Shown piece by piece: positions 39,507 to 49,431 of a stretch of DNA of 64,000 nt. The first letter of the stretch is position 1. Every line of letters starts with the position of its first letter. The stretch is from Pseudactinotalea sp. HY158 (GTDB lineage: Bacteria > Actinomycetota > Actinomycetes > Actinomycetales > Beutenbergiaceae), in the NCBI RefSeq assembly GCF_009660225.1, contig NZ_CP045920.1, positions 1,054,001 to 1,118,000 on the forward strand. Reading direction: 5' to 3'. Both the position numbers and the translations under genes were made by a program. Under the pieces are notes generated by a model, which worked only from the letters and a program-made list of their open reading frames with translations, had not been told where the DNA came from and made no database searches.

Positions 39507-42500
39507 TCACTGATCCTCGGGCACGAGGAACGTCGCCCCGAGCGGCGGGACCCGCAGGGGGATCGAGTGTGAGCGCCCGCCCCACGGCCGCGCCTCGGCC
39601 GTGATCGGGGCGGTGTTCTCGACGCCCGAGCCGCCGTAGCGCAGCGCGTCGGTGTTGAGCACCTCCCGCCAGCGACCGCCCTGCGGCACCGGGATCCGGT
39701 AGTCCTCGTGCGGCACGCCCGCGAAGTTCACCACGACCGCCACCTGCCTTCCCGCGCCCACGCGCAGGTAGGCGATCAGGTTGTCGTCGCCCGCGCCGGC
39801 CTCGAGCCACTGGAAGCCCTCGTGGGAGAAGTCGTCGGCCCACAGGGCCGGCTCCTGGGCGTAGAGCAGGTTGAGGTCGCGCAGGCACTCCCGCAGCGCC
39901 GAGTGGTCCGGGGTGTCGCCGAGGCCCCAGTCGAGTGAGCGGGACTCGGCCCACTCCGCCTCCTGGCCGAACTCGCCCCCCATGAACAGCAGCTTCTTTC
40001 CCGGGTGCGACCACTGGTAGGCGAAGAGCGCACGCAGTCCGGCGAGCTGCTGCCAGCGGTCCCCGGGCAGCTTCGCCAGCAGCGAGCCCTTCCCGTGCAC
40101 CACCTCGTCGTGGGAGAGGGGGAGCAGGAACTGCTCGGAGAAGGCGTACACGAGCGAGAACGTCAGTTCGCCGTGGTGGTAGCGCCGGTTCACCGGGTCC
40201 TCGGCGAGGTAGCGCAGGGTGTCGTTCATCCAGCCCATGTTCCACTTGAGCCCGAAGCCCAGCCCGCTCACCGACGTCGGGGAGGTCACCCCGGGCCATG
40301 CGGTCGATTCCTCGGCGATCATGATGATGCCCGGGCACACGCGGTAGGCCGTGGCCGTGACCTCCTGCAGGAACTGGATCGCCTCGAGGTTCTCCCGTCC
40401 GCCGCGCGCGTTTGGGCGCCACTCGCCGGGATTGCGGGAGTAGTCGAGGTAGAGCATCGAGGCCACGGCGTCGACCCGCAGGCCGTCGATGTGGAACTCG
40501 CTCAGCCAGTACAGCGCGCTCGCGACGAGGAAGTTGCGCACCTCGTTGCGGCCGAAGTCGAAGATGAGCGTGCCCCAGTCCTGGTGCTCCCCGCGCAGCG
40601 GATCCGCATGCTCGTACAGCGCCGTGCCGTCGAAGCGGGCCAGCGCCCACGAGTCCTTGGGGAAGTGGGCGGGCACCCAGTCGAGCAGCACGCCGATGCC
40701 GGCGCTGTGGAGGGCGTCGATGAGGTGGCGAAGTTCGTCGGGGGTGCCGAACCGGGCGGTCGGGGCGTAGTACGACGTCACCTGATAGCCCCAGGAGGGC
40801 CCGTACGGGTGCTCCGAGACCGGCAGGAACTCGACGTGCGTGAAGCCCATCCACTGCACGTACTCCACGAGCTGCTCGGCGAGCTCGAGGTAGCTCAGGC
40901 CCGCCCGCCACGAGCCCAGGTGCACCTCGTAGACGCTCATCGGCCCGGTGTGCGGGTTGGTGGTGCGGCGGTGGGCCATCCACGCCTCGTCGCCGGCCGA
41001 CCACACGTAGTCGTCGTCGGTCACGACCGAGGCGGTGCTCGGCGGCACCTCGGTGGCGCGGGCGAGCGGGTCGGCCTTGGCGTGCCAGCTGCCGTCGGCA
41101 TGGCAGACCTCGTACTTGTACTTCGCGCCGGCCTCGACGCCGGGCAGGAACACCTCCCAGATCCCCGAGCTGCCGAGCGAGCGCATCGCGGCCTCACGCC
41201 CGTCCCAGCCGTTGAAGTCGCCGATCACCCGCACCGCGCGCGCATTCGGCGCCCACACGGCGAAGGAGACCCCCGTGACCGGGCCGAGGGCCGAGGCGAA
41301 CTCGCGCGCATGGGAGCCGAGCGCCGTCCACAATTCCTCGTGCCGGCCCTCGGCGATGAGGTGCAGGTCCATGTCGCCGATCGTGGGCAGGTGCCGGTAC
41401 GGGTCGTCCTGGATGTGGCCGACGCCGTCCTCGTACGTGACCTCGACCCGGTAGTCGGGAATCCCCGGGGCTTCGAGCTCGGCCTCCCAGATGCCGCCGT
41501 GCAGGTGGCGGGCGGGGACGCGTCCGTCGGCGGTGACGAACGCGACCGACTCGGCCAGGTGCCGCAACGCCCGAAGCGTGACGGTGCCGCCGGCCGGGTG
41601 CGCGCCGAGGACGTCGTGCGGGGCGAAGTGGCCGCCCTGGGCCACCGCCTCGAGCAACGCCGCGGCGGGACGTGCCTGGGCGGGTCCGGGCTGGGAGGTG
41701 GCGGTCATGTCGTTCTCCTGGAGGATGCGGTCGATGGCGGCGAGGGGGATCGAGATCCAGTCGGGGCGGTGTTGGGATTCGTAGGCGGCCTCGTACAGCG
41801 CCTTGTCGAGTTCGTAGGCCTGCAGCAGGCGGCGCAGGCCGGGCAGGCCGGCCGGATCGGACGCGGCGTCCACGTGGCTCGGGTGGTCGAGGTAGCCGGC
41901 GAGCAGGCCGGCGCGCGCGTGCCGCAGCCAGGCCGGGTCACTCGCGCCGCCGACGGCGGCCGCGTAGTCGAGCGAACGCAGCAGGCCCGCGACGTCGCGC
42001 ATCGGCTGCCCCGGGCGGCGCCGCTCGGCGAGTGGCCGCAGCGGCTCGCCCTCGAAGTCGAGGATGTGCCAGGCCCGGCCGGCGTGCAGCACCTGCCCCA
42101 GGTGGAGGTCACCGTGGATGCGTTGCGGCGGCGGTGGCTCCCGGCCCGCCATGGCGCGCGTGAGGACGGCGTGGATCGCCTCGGTCCGGGCCGTGTCGCC
42201 GGTCAGCCGCGGTACTCGGGCGAGGGCCCAGTCGGCTCGCCCCCGCAGGTCGGCGGCGGTCTCGCGGGGGGCGTCGTCGGGGACGGGCAGGGCCGCGCGC
42301 AACTGCCCGTGCAGGTCGGCCAGGTCTCCGCCGAGGCTGCGCATCTCGGCGGTGATGTCGGCCCCGGCCCCGGCGCGCTCGCAGGCCCACGCGAAGCCGT
42401 CCTCGGCCCCGGGCACGAACTCGGCGAGGACGCCCAGGTGGCCGGTGACGGTCGCGAGGGTGGCCGGGTCGCGGAACCGGCCCTCGAGCCAGCCGAGCAC

Positions 42501-43096
42501 CGCGGGCACGTGCCGGGACCCGCCGGCGCGGGCGAGGGCGAGGGGAACCTCGACGTCGGGGTTCGCGCCGGCCGCGATCACCCGGAACACCTTGAGGATC
42601 GCGCCGCCGGGGGCGCCGTCGGCGCGGGGCACGATGATCGAGCTGTTCGACTGCTCCCCGCGCACCGCCCGGGCCGCGGCGAGGTCGAGCCCGGCCGCCG
42701 GGCCGGGCAGGGTGTGCAGGCCGGGCCGGGTCGGGGTCGTGGCGGCCCCGAGCCATGCCGGCAGGAACGCCGGGTGGGTCGGCCCGTCGAAGACGTCCCA
42801 CCCGGCGAGCGAGGCGATCGGCTCGGGCGTCGCCGGCCCGGGTGCCCCCGCCTGGGCGAGCACCACCGGCACCTGCACGGCGACCACCCCGGCCGCCGAG
42901 CGCACGGCCGCGATCTCCAGGCGCACGATCCCCGTGCGGCGCCCGCCGGCGAGCGGGATCGTCTCGAGGTGGGTGAGCTCGGCGTCCGCGTCGAGCCGGC
43001 CCGGGAACCACCGCCGGCCCCGAGCCAGGCCTCGAGCGCGGCGAGCACGTCGCGGCCCCCGGGGGCGGCGGCCGGTGCGGCGTGGGGCGCGGGCAT
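39507..43096 (-). CDS. glgB: Maltokinase-1,4-alpha-glucan branching enzyme fusion, with apparent frameshift near the start
   Basis: One open frame (42926-39507) joins a maltokinase-like domain (about the first 400 residues) to a full GlgB branching enzyme. Kinase part: EQSNSSIIV, HGDLHLGQVLH and HILDFEGEPLRP. GlgB part: N-terminal CBM48 modules, HLGSWRAGLSYLELAEQL, nucleophile in GLRVDAVASM, acid/base in IMIAEESTAW and LSHDEVVHGKG. Upstream of 42926 the kinase N-terminal cap is split between two frames: MPAPHAAP...LEAWLGA starts at ATG 43096, then at about 43016 a -1 shift (one missing base) is needed to read RRWFPGRLDADAEL. Either an assembly error or a real lesion. Together the domains make maltose-1-phosphate and branch the GlgE product. 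GlgE ends 1 nt before the ATG. Confidence 0.88.
41708..41719 (-). promoter_or_regulatory. Internal ribosome site and start codon for the GlgB half
   Basis: Minus strand AGGAG-6 nt-ATG, in frame, exactly at the junction of the maltokinase-like (ending DRILQEND) and branching-enzyme (starting MTATSQPG) parts. A free GlgB of about 733 residues could be made from it. This suggests that two genes once overlapping or adjacent lost a stop codon between them, or that both fused and free forms are made. Confidence 0.6.
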
Positions 43097-43097
43097 G

Positions 43098-45176
43098 TCA
43101 GACCCGCCCGCCGGAGCTGCGCACCGAGATGATGTGCGCGCAGTTCCCGTGCGGGTCGAGGCGCACGAACGGGGTCCGGTCCCACAGGTACTGGTCCCCC
43201 GAGAGCAGGTCCTCGGCCACGAAGGTCGCCTCGTGGTGGAGCCCGAGCGCGTGCATGTCGAGGAAGAGCCGGCCCTCGCGGGTCGCGAACGGGTCGGTCG
43301 TGACGGCCACGATGATCACGTCGTCCGTGCCCGTGGGGGAGTGCTCCGCCGCGATCCGCTTGGAGAAGCAGACGATGGCGTCGTCGGTCGTGCCGTGCAC
43401 GGTGAGGTTGCGCAGCTGCTGCAGCGCCGGGTGGGCGGCGCGGAGCTGATTGAGTCGGGTGAGCAGCGTGGCCAGCCCGATGTGCTCGGCCCGGGTCCAG
43501 TCCCGCGGCTTGAACTCGTACTTCTCGTTGTCGATCTGCTCCTCGGCGCCCGGCCGGGCGACGGATTCGGCGAACTCGTAGCCGGAGTAGATCCCCCACG
43601 TGGGCGAGCCGGTGGCGGCGAGCACCGCCCGGATCGCGAACGCCGCCTGCCCGCCCTGCTGCATGTACGGGGTGAGGATGTCGTGCGTCGTGGGCCAGAA
43701 CGAGGGGCGCAGCACCGCACCCGAGTCCCCGGCGACCTCGGCGAGGTACTCCGAGAGCTCCTCCTTCGTGTTCCGCCACGTGAAGTAGGTGTAGGACTGG
43801 TGGAAGCCGATGAGCGCGAGGGCGCGCATCATCGCCGGCTTCGTGAACGCCTCGGACAGGAAGATCACGTGGGGATGGGTCGAGGCGACCTCCGCCAGGA
43901 GCCGCTCCCAGAACGTCAGCGGCTTCGTGTGCGGGTTGTCCACCCGGAAGGCCGTGACCCCGTGATCGATCCACGTGTAGACGACGTCGCGGACGGCCTC
44001 GTAGATCCCCTCGGGGTCGCGGTCGAAATTGAGCGGGTAGATGTCCTGGTACTTCTTCGGCGGGTTCTCCGCGTAGGCGATGGTGCCGTCGGCCCGCACG
44101 GTGAACCAGTCGGGGTGGTCGATCGCCCACGGGTGGTCGGGTGAGGCCTGCAGGGCCAGGTCGAGGGCCACCTCCATCCCGAGACCGCGGGCGCGGGCGA
44201 CGAAGTCGTCGAAATCGTCGAACGTGCCCAGGTCGGCGTGGACGGCGTCGTGGCCGCCGTCGGCCGCGCCGATCCCGTACGGGGAGCCCGGGTCGCCCGG
44301 CTCGCACGTGAGCGTGTTGTTGCGGCCCTTGCGGTTCGTGGACCCGATCGGGTGGATGGGCGTGAGGTAGACGACGTCGAAGCCCATCGCCGCGATCCCG
44401 GGCAGGCGCTCGGCCGCCGTGCGGAGCGTGCCCGAGGTCCACGTGCCGCTCGCCTCGTCGAACGTGGCCCCCTCGGAGCGCGGGAAGAACTCGTACCACG
44501 AGCTGAACAGCGCCTCCCGGCGGTGCACCTGGAGCGGATAGGTCGCGCTCGCGGTCACGAACCGGCGCACGGGGTGAGCGGCGAGGGCGGACCGTACCCG
44601 CGCGTCGGTGCCGGCGGCGAGGCGGGCCGCGGCCGGGCGGGCCGAATCGCGAAGGCCCGCGACGGCGTCCATGAGAACAGCGACGACGCCCGCCGGCAGG
44701 CCGGGGCGAGCGGCCGCGGCCTCGAGCAGCAGGGCGCCCTCGGTGAGCATGAGCTCGGTGTCGACGTCCGCGTCGACCTTGATCACGGCGTCGTGCGCCC
44801 ACGTCGCCAGCGGGTCGGACCAGCCCTCGACCCGGAAGTACCAGCGGCCCACCCGGTCGGGCACGAACTCGGCGTGCCAGTCGTCCAGGCCGGGGGTCCC
44901 CGGGCGCATGGTGAGCGCGGAGTGGTCCCGGCCCTCGGGATCGATGAGCACGGCCGTGGCGCTCACGTACTCGTGGCCATCGCGGAAGACGGTCGCCCGC
45001 ACGGGCACGACCTCGCCGACGACCGCCTTCGTGGGCCAGCGGCCGCCCTCGACGACCGGGCCGACGTCGAGCACGGGGATGCGGCCGATACCCGCCGCCG
45101 GGGCGGGTTCGGGACTCGGCCCGGCGGGCGGGAAGCCGGGCAGGGCGGTCGGACGGGGCTCCGGTGTCGTGGTCAC
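43098..45176 (-). CDS. glgE: Alpha-1,4-glucan:maltose-1-phosphate maltosyltransferase
   Basis: A 692-residue GH13_3 enzyme that extends alpha-glucan by maltosyl units from alpha-maltose-1-phosphate. Seen: N-terminal domain with the helical insert (about 140-210), PIHPIGSTNRKGRNN, the nucleophile Asp413 in AFRVDNPHTKP, acid/base Glu442 in FLSEAFTKP and transition-state Asp499 in PTTHDILTPY. Their spacing (29 and 57) equals that of streptomycete GlgE as I recall it. The GTG at 45176 is preferred: TAGGTT lies 7 nt before it, suggesting a leaderless message. Operon with the maltokinase-GlgB fusion downstream. TreS, the usual fourth enzyme, is not in the window. Confidence 0.96.
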   Translation of the reverse strand: MTTTPEPRPTALPGFPPAGPSPEPAPAAGIGRIPVLDVGPVVEGGRWPTKAVVGEVVPVRATVFRDGHEYVSATAVLIDPEGRDHSALTMRPGTPGLDDWHAEFVPDRVGRWYFRVEGWSDPLATWAHDAVIKVDADVDTELMLTEGALLLEAAAARPGLPAGVVAVLMDAVAGLRDSARPAAARLAAGTDARVRSALAAHPVRRFVTASATYPLQVHRREALFSSWYEFFPRSEGATFDEASGTWTSGTLRTAAERLPGIAAMGFDVVYLTPIHPIGSTNRKGRNNTLTCEPGDPGSPYGIGAADGGHDAVHADLGTFDDFDDFVARARGLGMEVALDLALQASPDHPWAIDHPDWFTVRADGTIAYAENPPKKYQDIYPLNFDRDPEGIYEAVRDVVYTWIDHGVTAFRVDNPHTKPLTFWERLLAEVASTHPHVIFLSEAFTKPAMMRALALIGFHQSYTYFTWRNTKEELSEYLAEVAGDSGAVLRPSFWPTTHDILTPYMQQGGQAAFAIRAVLAATGSPTWGIYSGYEFAESVARPGAEEQIDNEKYEFKPRDWTRAEHIGLATLLTRLNQLRAAHPALQQLRNLTVHGTTDDAIVCFSKRIAAEHSPTGTDDVIIVAVTTDPFATREGRLFLDMHALGLHHEATFVAEDLLSGDQYLWDRTPFVRLDPHGNCAHIISVRSSGGRV

Positions 45177-45338
45177 ACTAGAGAACCTACCCACGAAGTG
45201 CCGGTTCGTCAGGAGAGTCCGGCGCGATTCGCCCGCGGGCATGGCCCGGGAGGGCCGGGTCACCCTCCGGCTGAGTGATGCGTCACCAGCGAGACGGTTC
45301 CCAGGCGGCCCGAGGGCCCGGTGGCTAGACTCGCGAGC
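45177..45338. promoter_or_regulatory. Divergent promoter region between glgE and glgP
   Basis: Holds two outward-facing -10 boxes: TAGGTT (45184-45189, minus) and TAGACT (45326-45331, plus), each exactly 7 nt from its GTG start. Neither gene has a ribosome site, so both messages look leaderless. A TGACGA about 16 nt upstream of TAGGTT may serve as its -35. No operator palindrome stands out. Confidence 0.5.
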
Positions 45339-47918
45339 GTGAGAGCTATCCGACGATTCACTGTTCGTCCCATGCTGCCCGAGCCACTGGCGGCCCTGGA
45401 CGACCTCGCTGTCAACCTACGCTGGTCGTGGCACACCCCGACCAGGGAGCTGTTCGAGTCGATCGATGCGGACCTGTGGCGGTCCCTGCACGGCGACCCG
45501 GTCACGCTGCTCGGCTCCCTCAGTTCCGACCGGCTCGACGCCCTGGCCGCCGACGACGCGTTCGTCGCCCGGGTGCGCCACCTCGCCGAAGACCTGGCCG
45601 ACTACCTGCGCGAGCGGCGGTGGTACCAGGGCGAGGCGCAGCGCCGCGCGGATGCGGGTGAGGCCGCCCCGCCGGCGGCGATCGCCTACTTCTCCGCCGA
45701 GTTCGGCATCACCGGGGCGCTGCCGCAGTACTCCGGCGGCCTGGGCATCCTCGCCGGCGACCACCTCAAGAGCGCGAGCGATCTGGGGATGCCGATCGTC
45801 GGCGTCGGTCTGCTCTACGGCGCCGGCTACTTCCGCCAGTCGCTCACCCGCGACGGGTGGCAGGCGGAGACCTATCCCGTGCTCGACCCCGACAACCTGC
45901 CGCTCACGCTCCTGCGCGACGGCGAGGACCGGCCCGTGCGGGTGAGCGTTCCGCTGCCCGGCGGGCGCGTGCTCAACGCCCAGGTCTGGCGCGCGGACGT
46001 GGGCCGCGTGCCGCTGCTGCTGCTCGACTCGAACGTGGTCGAGAACGACGACGCCGCCCGGCACGTCACCGACCGCCTCTACGGAGGCACCTCCGAGCAC
46101 CGGCTTCAGCAGGAGCTGCTCCTCGGGATGGGCGGCGTCAAGGCGCTGCGGGAGTTCTCGCGGCTCACCGGCGCCCCCGAGCCCGAGGTGTACCACTGCA
46201 ACGAGGGCCACGCGGGCTTCCTCGGCGTGGAGCGGATGCGGGAGTACATCGAGGCGACCGGGGCCGACGTGGACACCGCGGTCGAGGCCGTGCGCGGCGG
46301 CACCGTGTTCACCACGCACACTCCCGTTCCCGCCGGGATCGACCGATTCGAGAGTTCCCTCGTGCGGGACTACTTCTCCTCCGGTGCGGAGGTCCCCGGC
46401 GTGCCCGTCGAGCGGATCCTGGCGCTCGGCGCCGAGGACTACCCCGGCGGCGATCCGGGCGTGTTCAACATGGCCGTCATGGGCCTGCGGCTGGCCAAGC
46501 GCGCGAACGGGGTGGCGAAGCTGCACGGGAAGGTCTCCCGCGGCATGTTCCACCACCTGTGGTCCGGCTTCGACGTGACCGAGGTGCCGATCACCTCGAT
46601 CACGAACGGCGTGCACTCGGGCACCTGGGTCGACCCGGTCTTCGCCGAGGCGCAGGCCGAATGCTTCACCGACGCCCAGGTGAGCGACGGGTCCGGGTGG
46701 CTGAGCGACCGGATCGACAACGCCACCCTGTGGGAGCTGCGCGGCCGGCTGCGCTCGGCGCTCGTGCGCGACGCGCGCGAGCGGGTGCGCAAGTCCTGGT
46801 CGCAGCGCGGGGCCTCCCCGGCCGAGCTCGGCTGGGTCGGCGAGGTGCTCGACGAGGACGTGCTCACGATCGGCTTCGCCCGCCGCGTGCCCACGTACAA
46901 GCGCCTCACGCTCATGCTGCGTGACCCCGAGCGGCTGCGGGCCCTGCTGACCGACCCGGACCGTCCCATCCAGATCATCGTGGCCGGCAAGTCGCACCCG
47001 GCCGACGAGCAGGGGATCCGGCTCATCCAGCAGCTCGTGCAGTTCGCGGACTCCGAGGACGTGCGCAAGCGGATCGTGTTCCTGCCGAACTACGACATCG
47101 AGATGGCCCAGACCCTCCTGCCGGGCTGCGACGTGTGGCTGAACAACCCGCTGCGCCCGCTCGAGGCCTCGGGCACGTCGGGCATGAAGTCCGCCCTGAA
47201 CGGCGGCCTCAACCTCTCGATCCTCGACGGCTGGTGGGACGAGATGTACGACGGCCACAACGGCTGGGCCATCCCGACCGCCGACGGCGTGGAGGATCCC
47301 GAGCGTCGCGACGACCTCGAGGCCACCGCGCTCTACGACCTGCTCGAGAACACCGTGGTGCCGCGCTTCTACGACCGCACCGACGGCCTCCCGCTGCGCT
47401 GGCTGGAGAACGTGCGCCACACGCTGGCCACGCTCGGGCCCAAGGTGCAGGCGACCCGGATGGTCAAGGACTACCTGGCGGTCATGTACGGCCCGACCGC
47501 CGAGTCCGCTCGGGCGCTGAGTTCCGTGGAGGCGGCCGGCGCGCTGGCCGCGTGGAAGAACCGCGTGCGGGCCGCCTGGCACAGCGTTCGGGTCGACCAC
47601 GTCGAATCCGAGGGCCTGCACGAGACCGTCAACGTCGGTGACCGGCTCAACGTGCGGGCGTTCGTCACGCTCGGCGACCTCGACCCGGTCGACGTGCAGG
47701 TGCAGATGAACTACGGGCGCGTGCGGGAGAACGACGAGCTCGTCGACTTCCGCACCGTCCTGCTCGACCACACCGAGACCTACGAGGGTGGGCGGCACCA
47801 GTTCGCACTCGACTACGCACTCGAGGAGGCCGGCCCGTTCGGCTACACCGTGCGGATCGTTCCGACGCACCCCGAGATGGCGTCCGACGCCGAGCTGGGC
47901 CTCGTGACGGGAGCCTGA
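45339..47918 (+). CDS. glgP: Alpha-glucan (glycogen/maltodextrin) phosphorylase
   Basis: An 859-residue GT35 enzyme that releases glucose-1-phosphate from alpha-glucan ends. Seen: the actinobacterial-type N-terminus (MRAIRRFTVRPMLPEPLAAL, with a DUF3417 region to about 115), YFSAEFGITGALPQYSGGLG, ARRVPTYKRLTLML and the PLP-lysine segment EASGTSGMKSALNGG. The GTG at 45339 fits the conserved N-terminus and has TAGACT 7 nt upstream. Divergent from glgE, so synthesis and breakdown of the glucan are read from one shared control region. Confidence 0.96.
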   Translation: MRAIRRFTVRPMLPEPLAALDDLAVNLRWSWHTPTRELFESIDADLWRSLHGDPVTLLGSLSSDRLDALAADDAFVARVRHLAEDLADYLRERRWYQGEAQRRADAGEAAPPAAIAYFSAEFGITGALPQYSGGLGILAGDHLKSASDLGMPIVGVGLLYGAGYFRQSLTRDGWQAETYPVLDPDNLPLTLLRDGEDRPVRVSVPLPGGRVLNAQVWRADVGRVPLLLLDSNVVENDDAARHVTDRLYGGTSEHRLQQELLLGMGGVKALREFSRLTGAPEPEVYHCNEGHAGFLGVERMREYIEATGADVDTAVEAVRGGTVFTTHTPVPAGIDRFESSLVRDYFSSGAEVPGVPVERILALGAEDYPGGDPGVFNMAVMGLRLAKRANGVAKLHGKVSRGMFHHLWSGFDVTEVPITSITNGVHSGTWVDPVFAEAQAECFTDAQVSDGSGWLSDRIDNATLWELRGRLRSALVRDARERVRKSWSQRGASPAELGWVGEVLDEDVLTIGFARRVPTYKRLTLMLRDPERLRALLTDPDRPIQIIVAGKSHPADEQGIRLIQQLVQFADSEDVRKRIVFLPNYDIEMAQTLLPGCDVWLNNPLRPLEASGTSGMKSALNGGLNLSILDGWWDEMYDGHNGWAIPTADGVEDPERRDDLEATALYDLLENTVVPRFYDRTDGLPLRWLENVRHTLATLGPKVQATRMVKDYLAVMYGPTAESARALSSVEAAGALAAWKNRVRAAWHSVRVDHVESEGLHETVNVGDRLNVRAFVTLGDLDPVDVQVQMNYGRVRENDELVDFRTVLLDHTETYEGGRHQFALDYALEEAGPFGYTVRIVPTHPEMASDAELGLVTGA

Positions 47919-47925
47919 CCGTGCG

Positions 47926-49101
47926 ATGAGTCACGCGGCGGTCGTGGTGGGCGGCGGGATCGCAGGATTGGCGGCTGCGATCTCGCTCGCCCGCGCCGGC
48001 TGGGAGGTGACCGTCGCCGAGCGGGCCGCGACGCCCACCGAGCTGGGCGCGGGGTTCGCCATGGCACGGAACGCCGTCGCGGCGTTCCGTGCCCTCGGCT
48101 TCGACGACGACACGGTCGGCCTGCTCGGCTACCGCACCCGGGCCGCGGGTACCTGGGCATTCGACGGGCGGCCCATCCTCACGCTCGCCGACGATGCCCG
48201 CACCCGCGCGGCCGTCGCGCTGATCGGGGTGAACCGCCGGCGCATCCATCACGTCCTGCTCGAACGGGCCCGTGCGGTGGGGGTCGACATCGAGACCGGG
48301 CTCGAGGTCGCGACGCTCTCGGTCGGCGCGCCCGGGGGAGCACCCGCCGTCGTCGCGGGCCGTGAGGCCGATCTCGTGGTCGGCGCCGACGGCATGTTCA
48401 GCGCCGTCCGGGACGCACTGTTCAGCTCGCACCGGCTCACCTACAGCGGCTACTCGAGCTGGCGGGCGCTCACCGCCCGAACGCCCGAGGTGACGACGCT
48501 GCGCCAGTTCTGGGGGCCGCACGCCGAGTTCGGCCTCATGCCGGTCTCGGAGGAGCTCACCTACTGGTACGGCTATGTCGCGATGCCCTCCCGCACCCGG
48601 CTCGACGACGAGCTCGTCGCCGCCCGGGAGCGCTTCGCCGGCTGGGCCCGGCCCGTACTCGACGTCATGGACGCGACGGAGCCGGGCGCCGTCATGAGGC
48701 ACGACGTGTACCACCTACCGGGCGGACTGCCGAGCTATACCCATGGCCGCGTGGTCATGATCGGCGATGCCGCCCACGGCTTCCTGCCCACCATGGGGCA
48801 GGGCGTCGCCACCGCGCTGGAGGACGGCGCGTGCATCGGCCTTTTCATCGGGCACCCGGTCGCGGCCGGGGGCAGGCTTGCCCCGGCCCTGGCGGAGTTC
48901 GACGCCGTGCGCCGGCCGCGTTCGCGAGCGCTCGGGCGGGCGGCGATGGCCACCGCCCGCATCGGCGCTCACCTGGGCGGTGGGCGGCGCCAGAGCGTTC
49001 GGAACGCCCTCATGCGCGTGACTCCCGCCGGGCTCGTCAACCGCGGCGCCGATGCCGCGATGGGGTGGCAACCCCCGCCGCCGGCCGCTCCGCGGTTCTG
49101 A
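47926..49101 (+). CDS. FAD-dependent aromatic-type monooxygenase
   Basis: A 391-residue class A flavoprotein monooxygenase (PHBH fold). Seen: the dinucleotide motif VVGGGIAGLAAAISLARAG at the N-terminus, the DG motif DLVVGADGMFSAVR and the GD motif VVMIGDAAHGFLPTMGQGV. Such enzymes hydroxylate aromatic or polyketide-like substrates with NAD(P)H and O2; the substrate here is unknown. ATG 8 nt after glgP, possibly by readthrough of that transcript, without any clear metabolic link. Confidence 0.88.
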   Translation: MSHAAVVVGGGIAGLAAAISLARAGWEVTVAERAATPTELGAGFAMARNAVAAFRALGFDDDTVGLLGYRTRAAGTWAFDGRPILTLADDARTRAAVALIGVNRRRIHHVLLERARAVGVDIETGLEVATLSVGAPGGAPAVVAGREADLVVGADGMFSAVRDALFSSHRLTYSGYSSWRALTARTPEVTTLRQFWGPHAEFGLMPVSEELTYWYGYVAMPSRTRLDDELVAARERFAGWARPVLDVMDATEPGAVMRHDVYHLPGGLPSYTHGRVVMIGDAAHGFLPTMGQGVATALEDGACIGLFIGHPVAAGGRLAPALAEFDAVRRPRSRALGRAAMATARIGAHLGGGRRQSVRNALMRVTPAGLVNRGADAAMGWQPPPPAAPRF

Positions 49102-49431
49102 GCGGGGATCAGGCCAAATGTCGGGCCGGGTGTCGGAGGCTCGGGCGGTCCGGGGCTCGAGCGTTCCAGCCATGTCGCCTGGTCCTCCCGACCATCGGTG
49201 CCTCTCGTGCGTCCCGGGGGTCGTCGGCGCCTCTCGTGCGTTCCGGTGGTCGTCGGCGCCGGTGTTCCTTCACGGACGGGATGTGCCCGCACGTCCGGCC
49301 GCTTGCGCGCTCGGCTGTTCCCATGGTCGCGATCCGCATCCGCCCGCCACGACCGTCGGCCTGCCCGAAGATTCTTCGATATGTCTCCCGGTCGTGTTTC
49401 TGGGTGTCCTTGGGCGGTTGGGGCCGGGGGA
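49102..49431. other. 330-bp gene-free stretch with a short tandem repeat
   Basis: No coding frame with family resemblance, no RNA gene. A 36-bp unit (GGTGCCTCTCGTGCGTCCCG and on) occurs twice in tandem at about 49198-49268 with a few mismatches. Base composition stays high-GC. Probably degraded intergenic DNA plus the upstream region of the HNH gene; a promoter could not be assigned. Confidence 0.6.
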
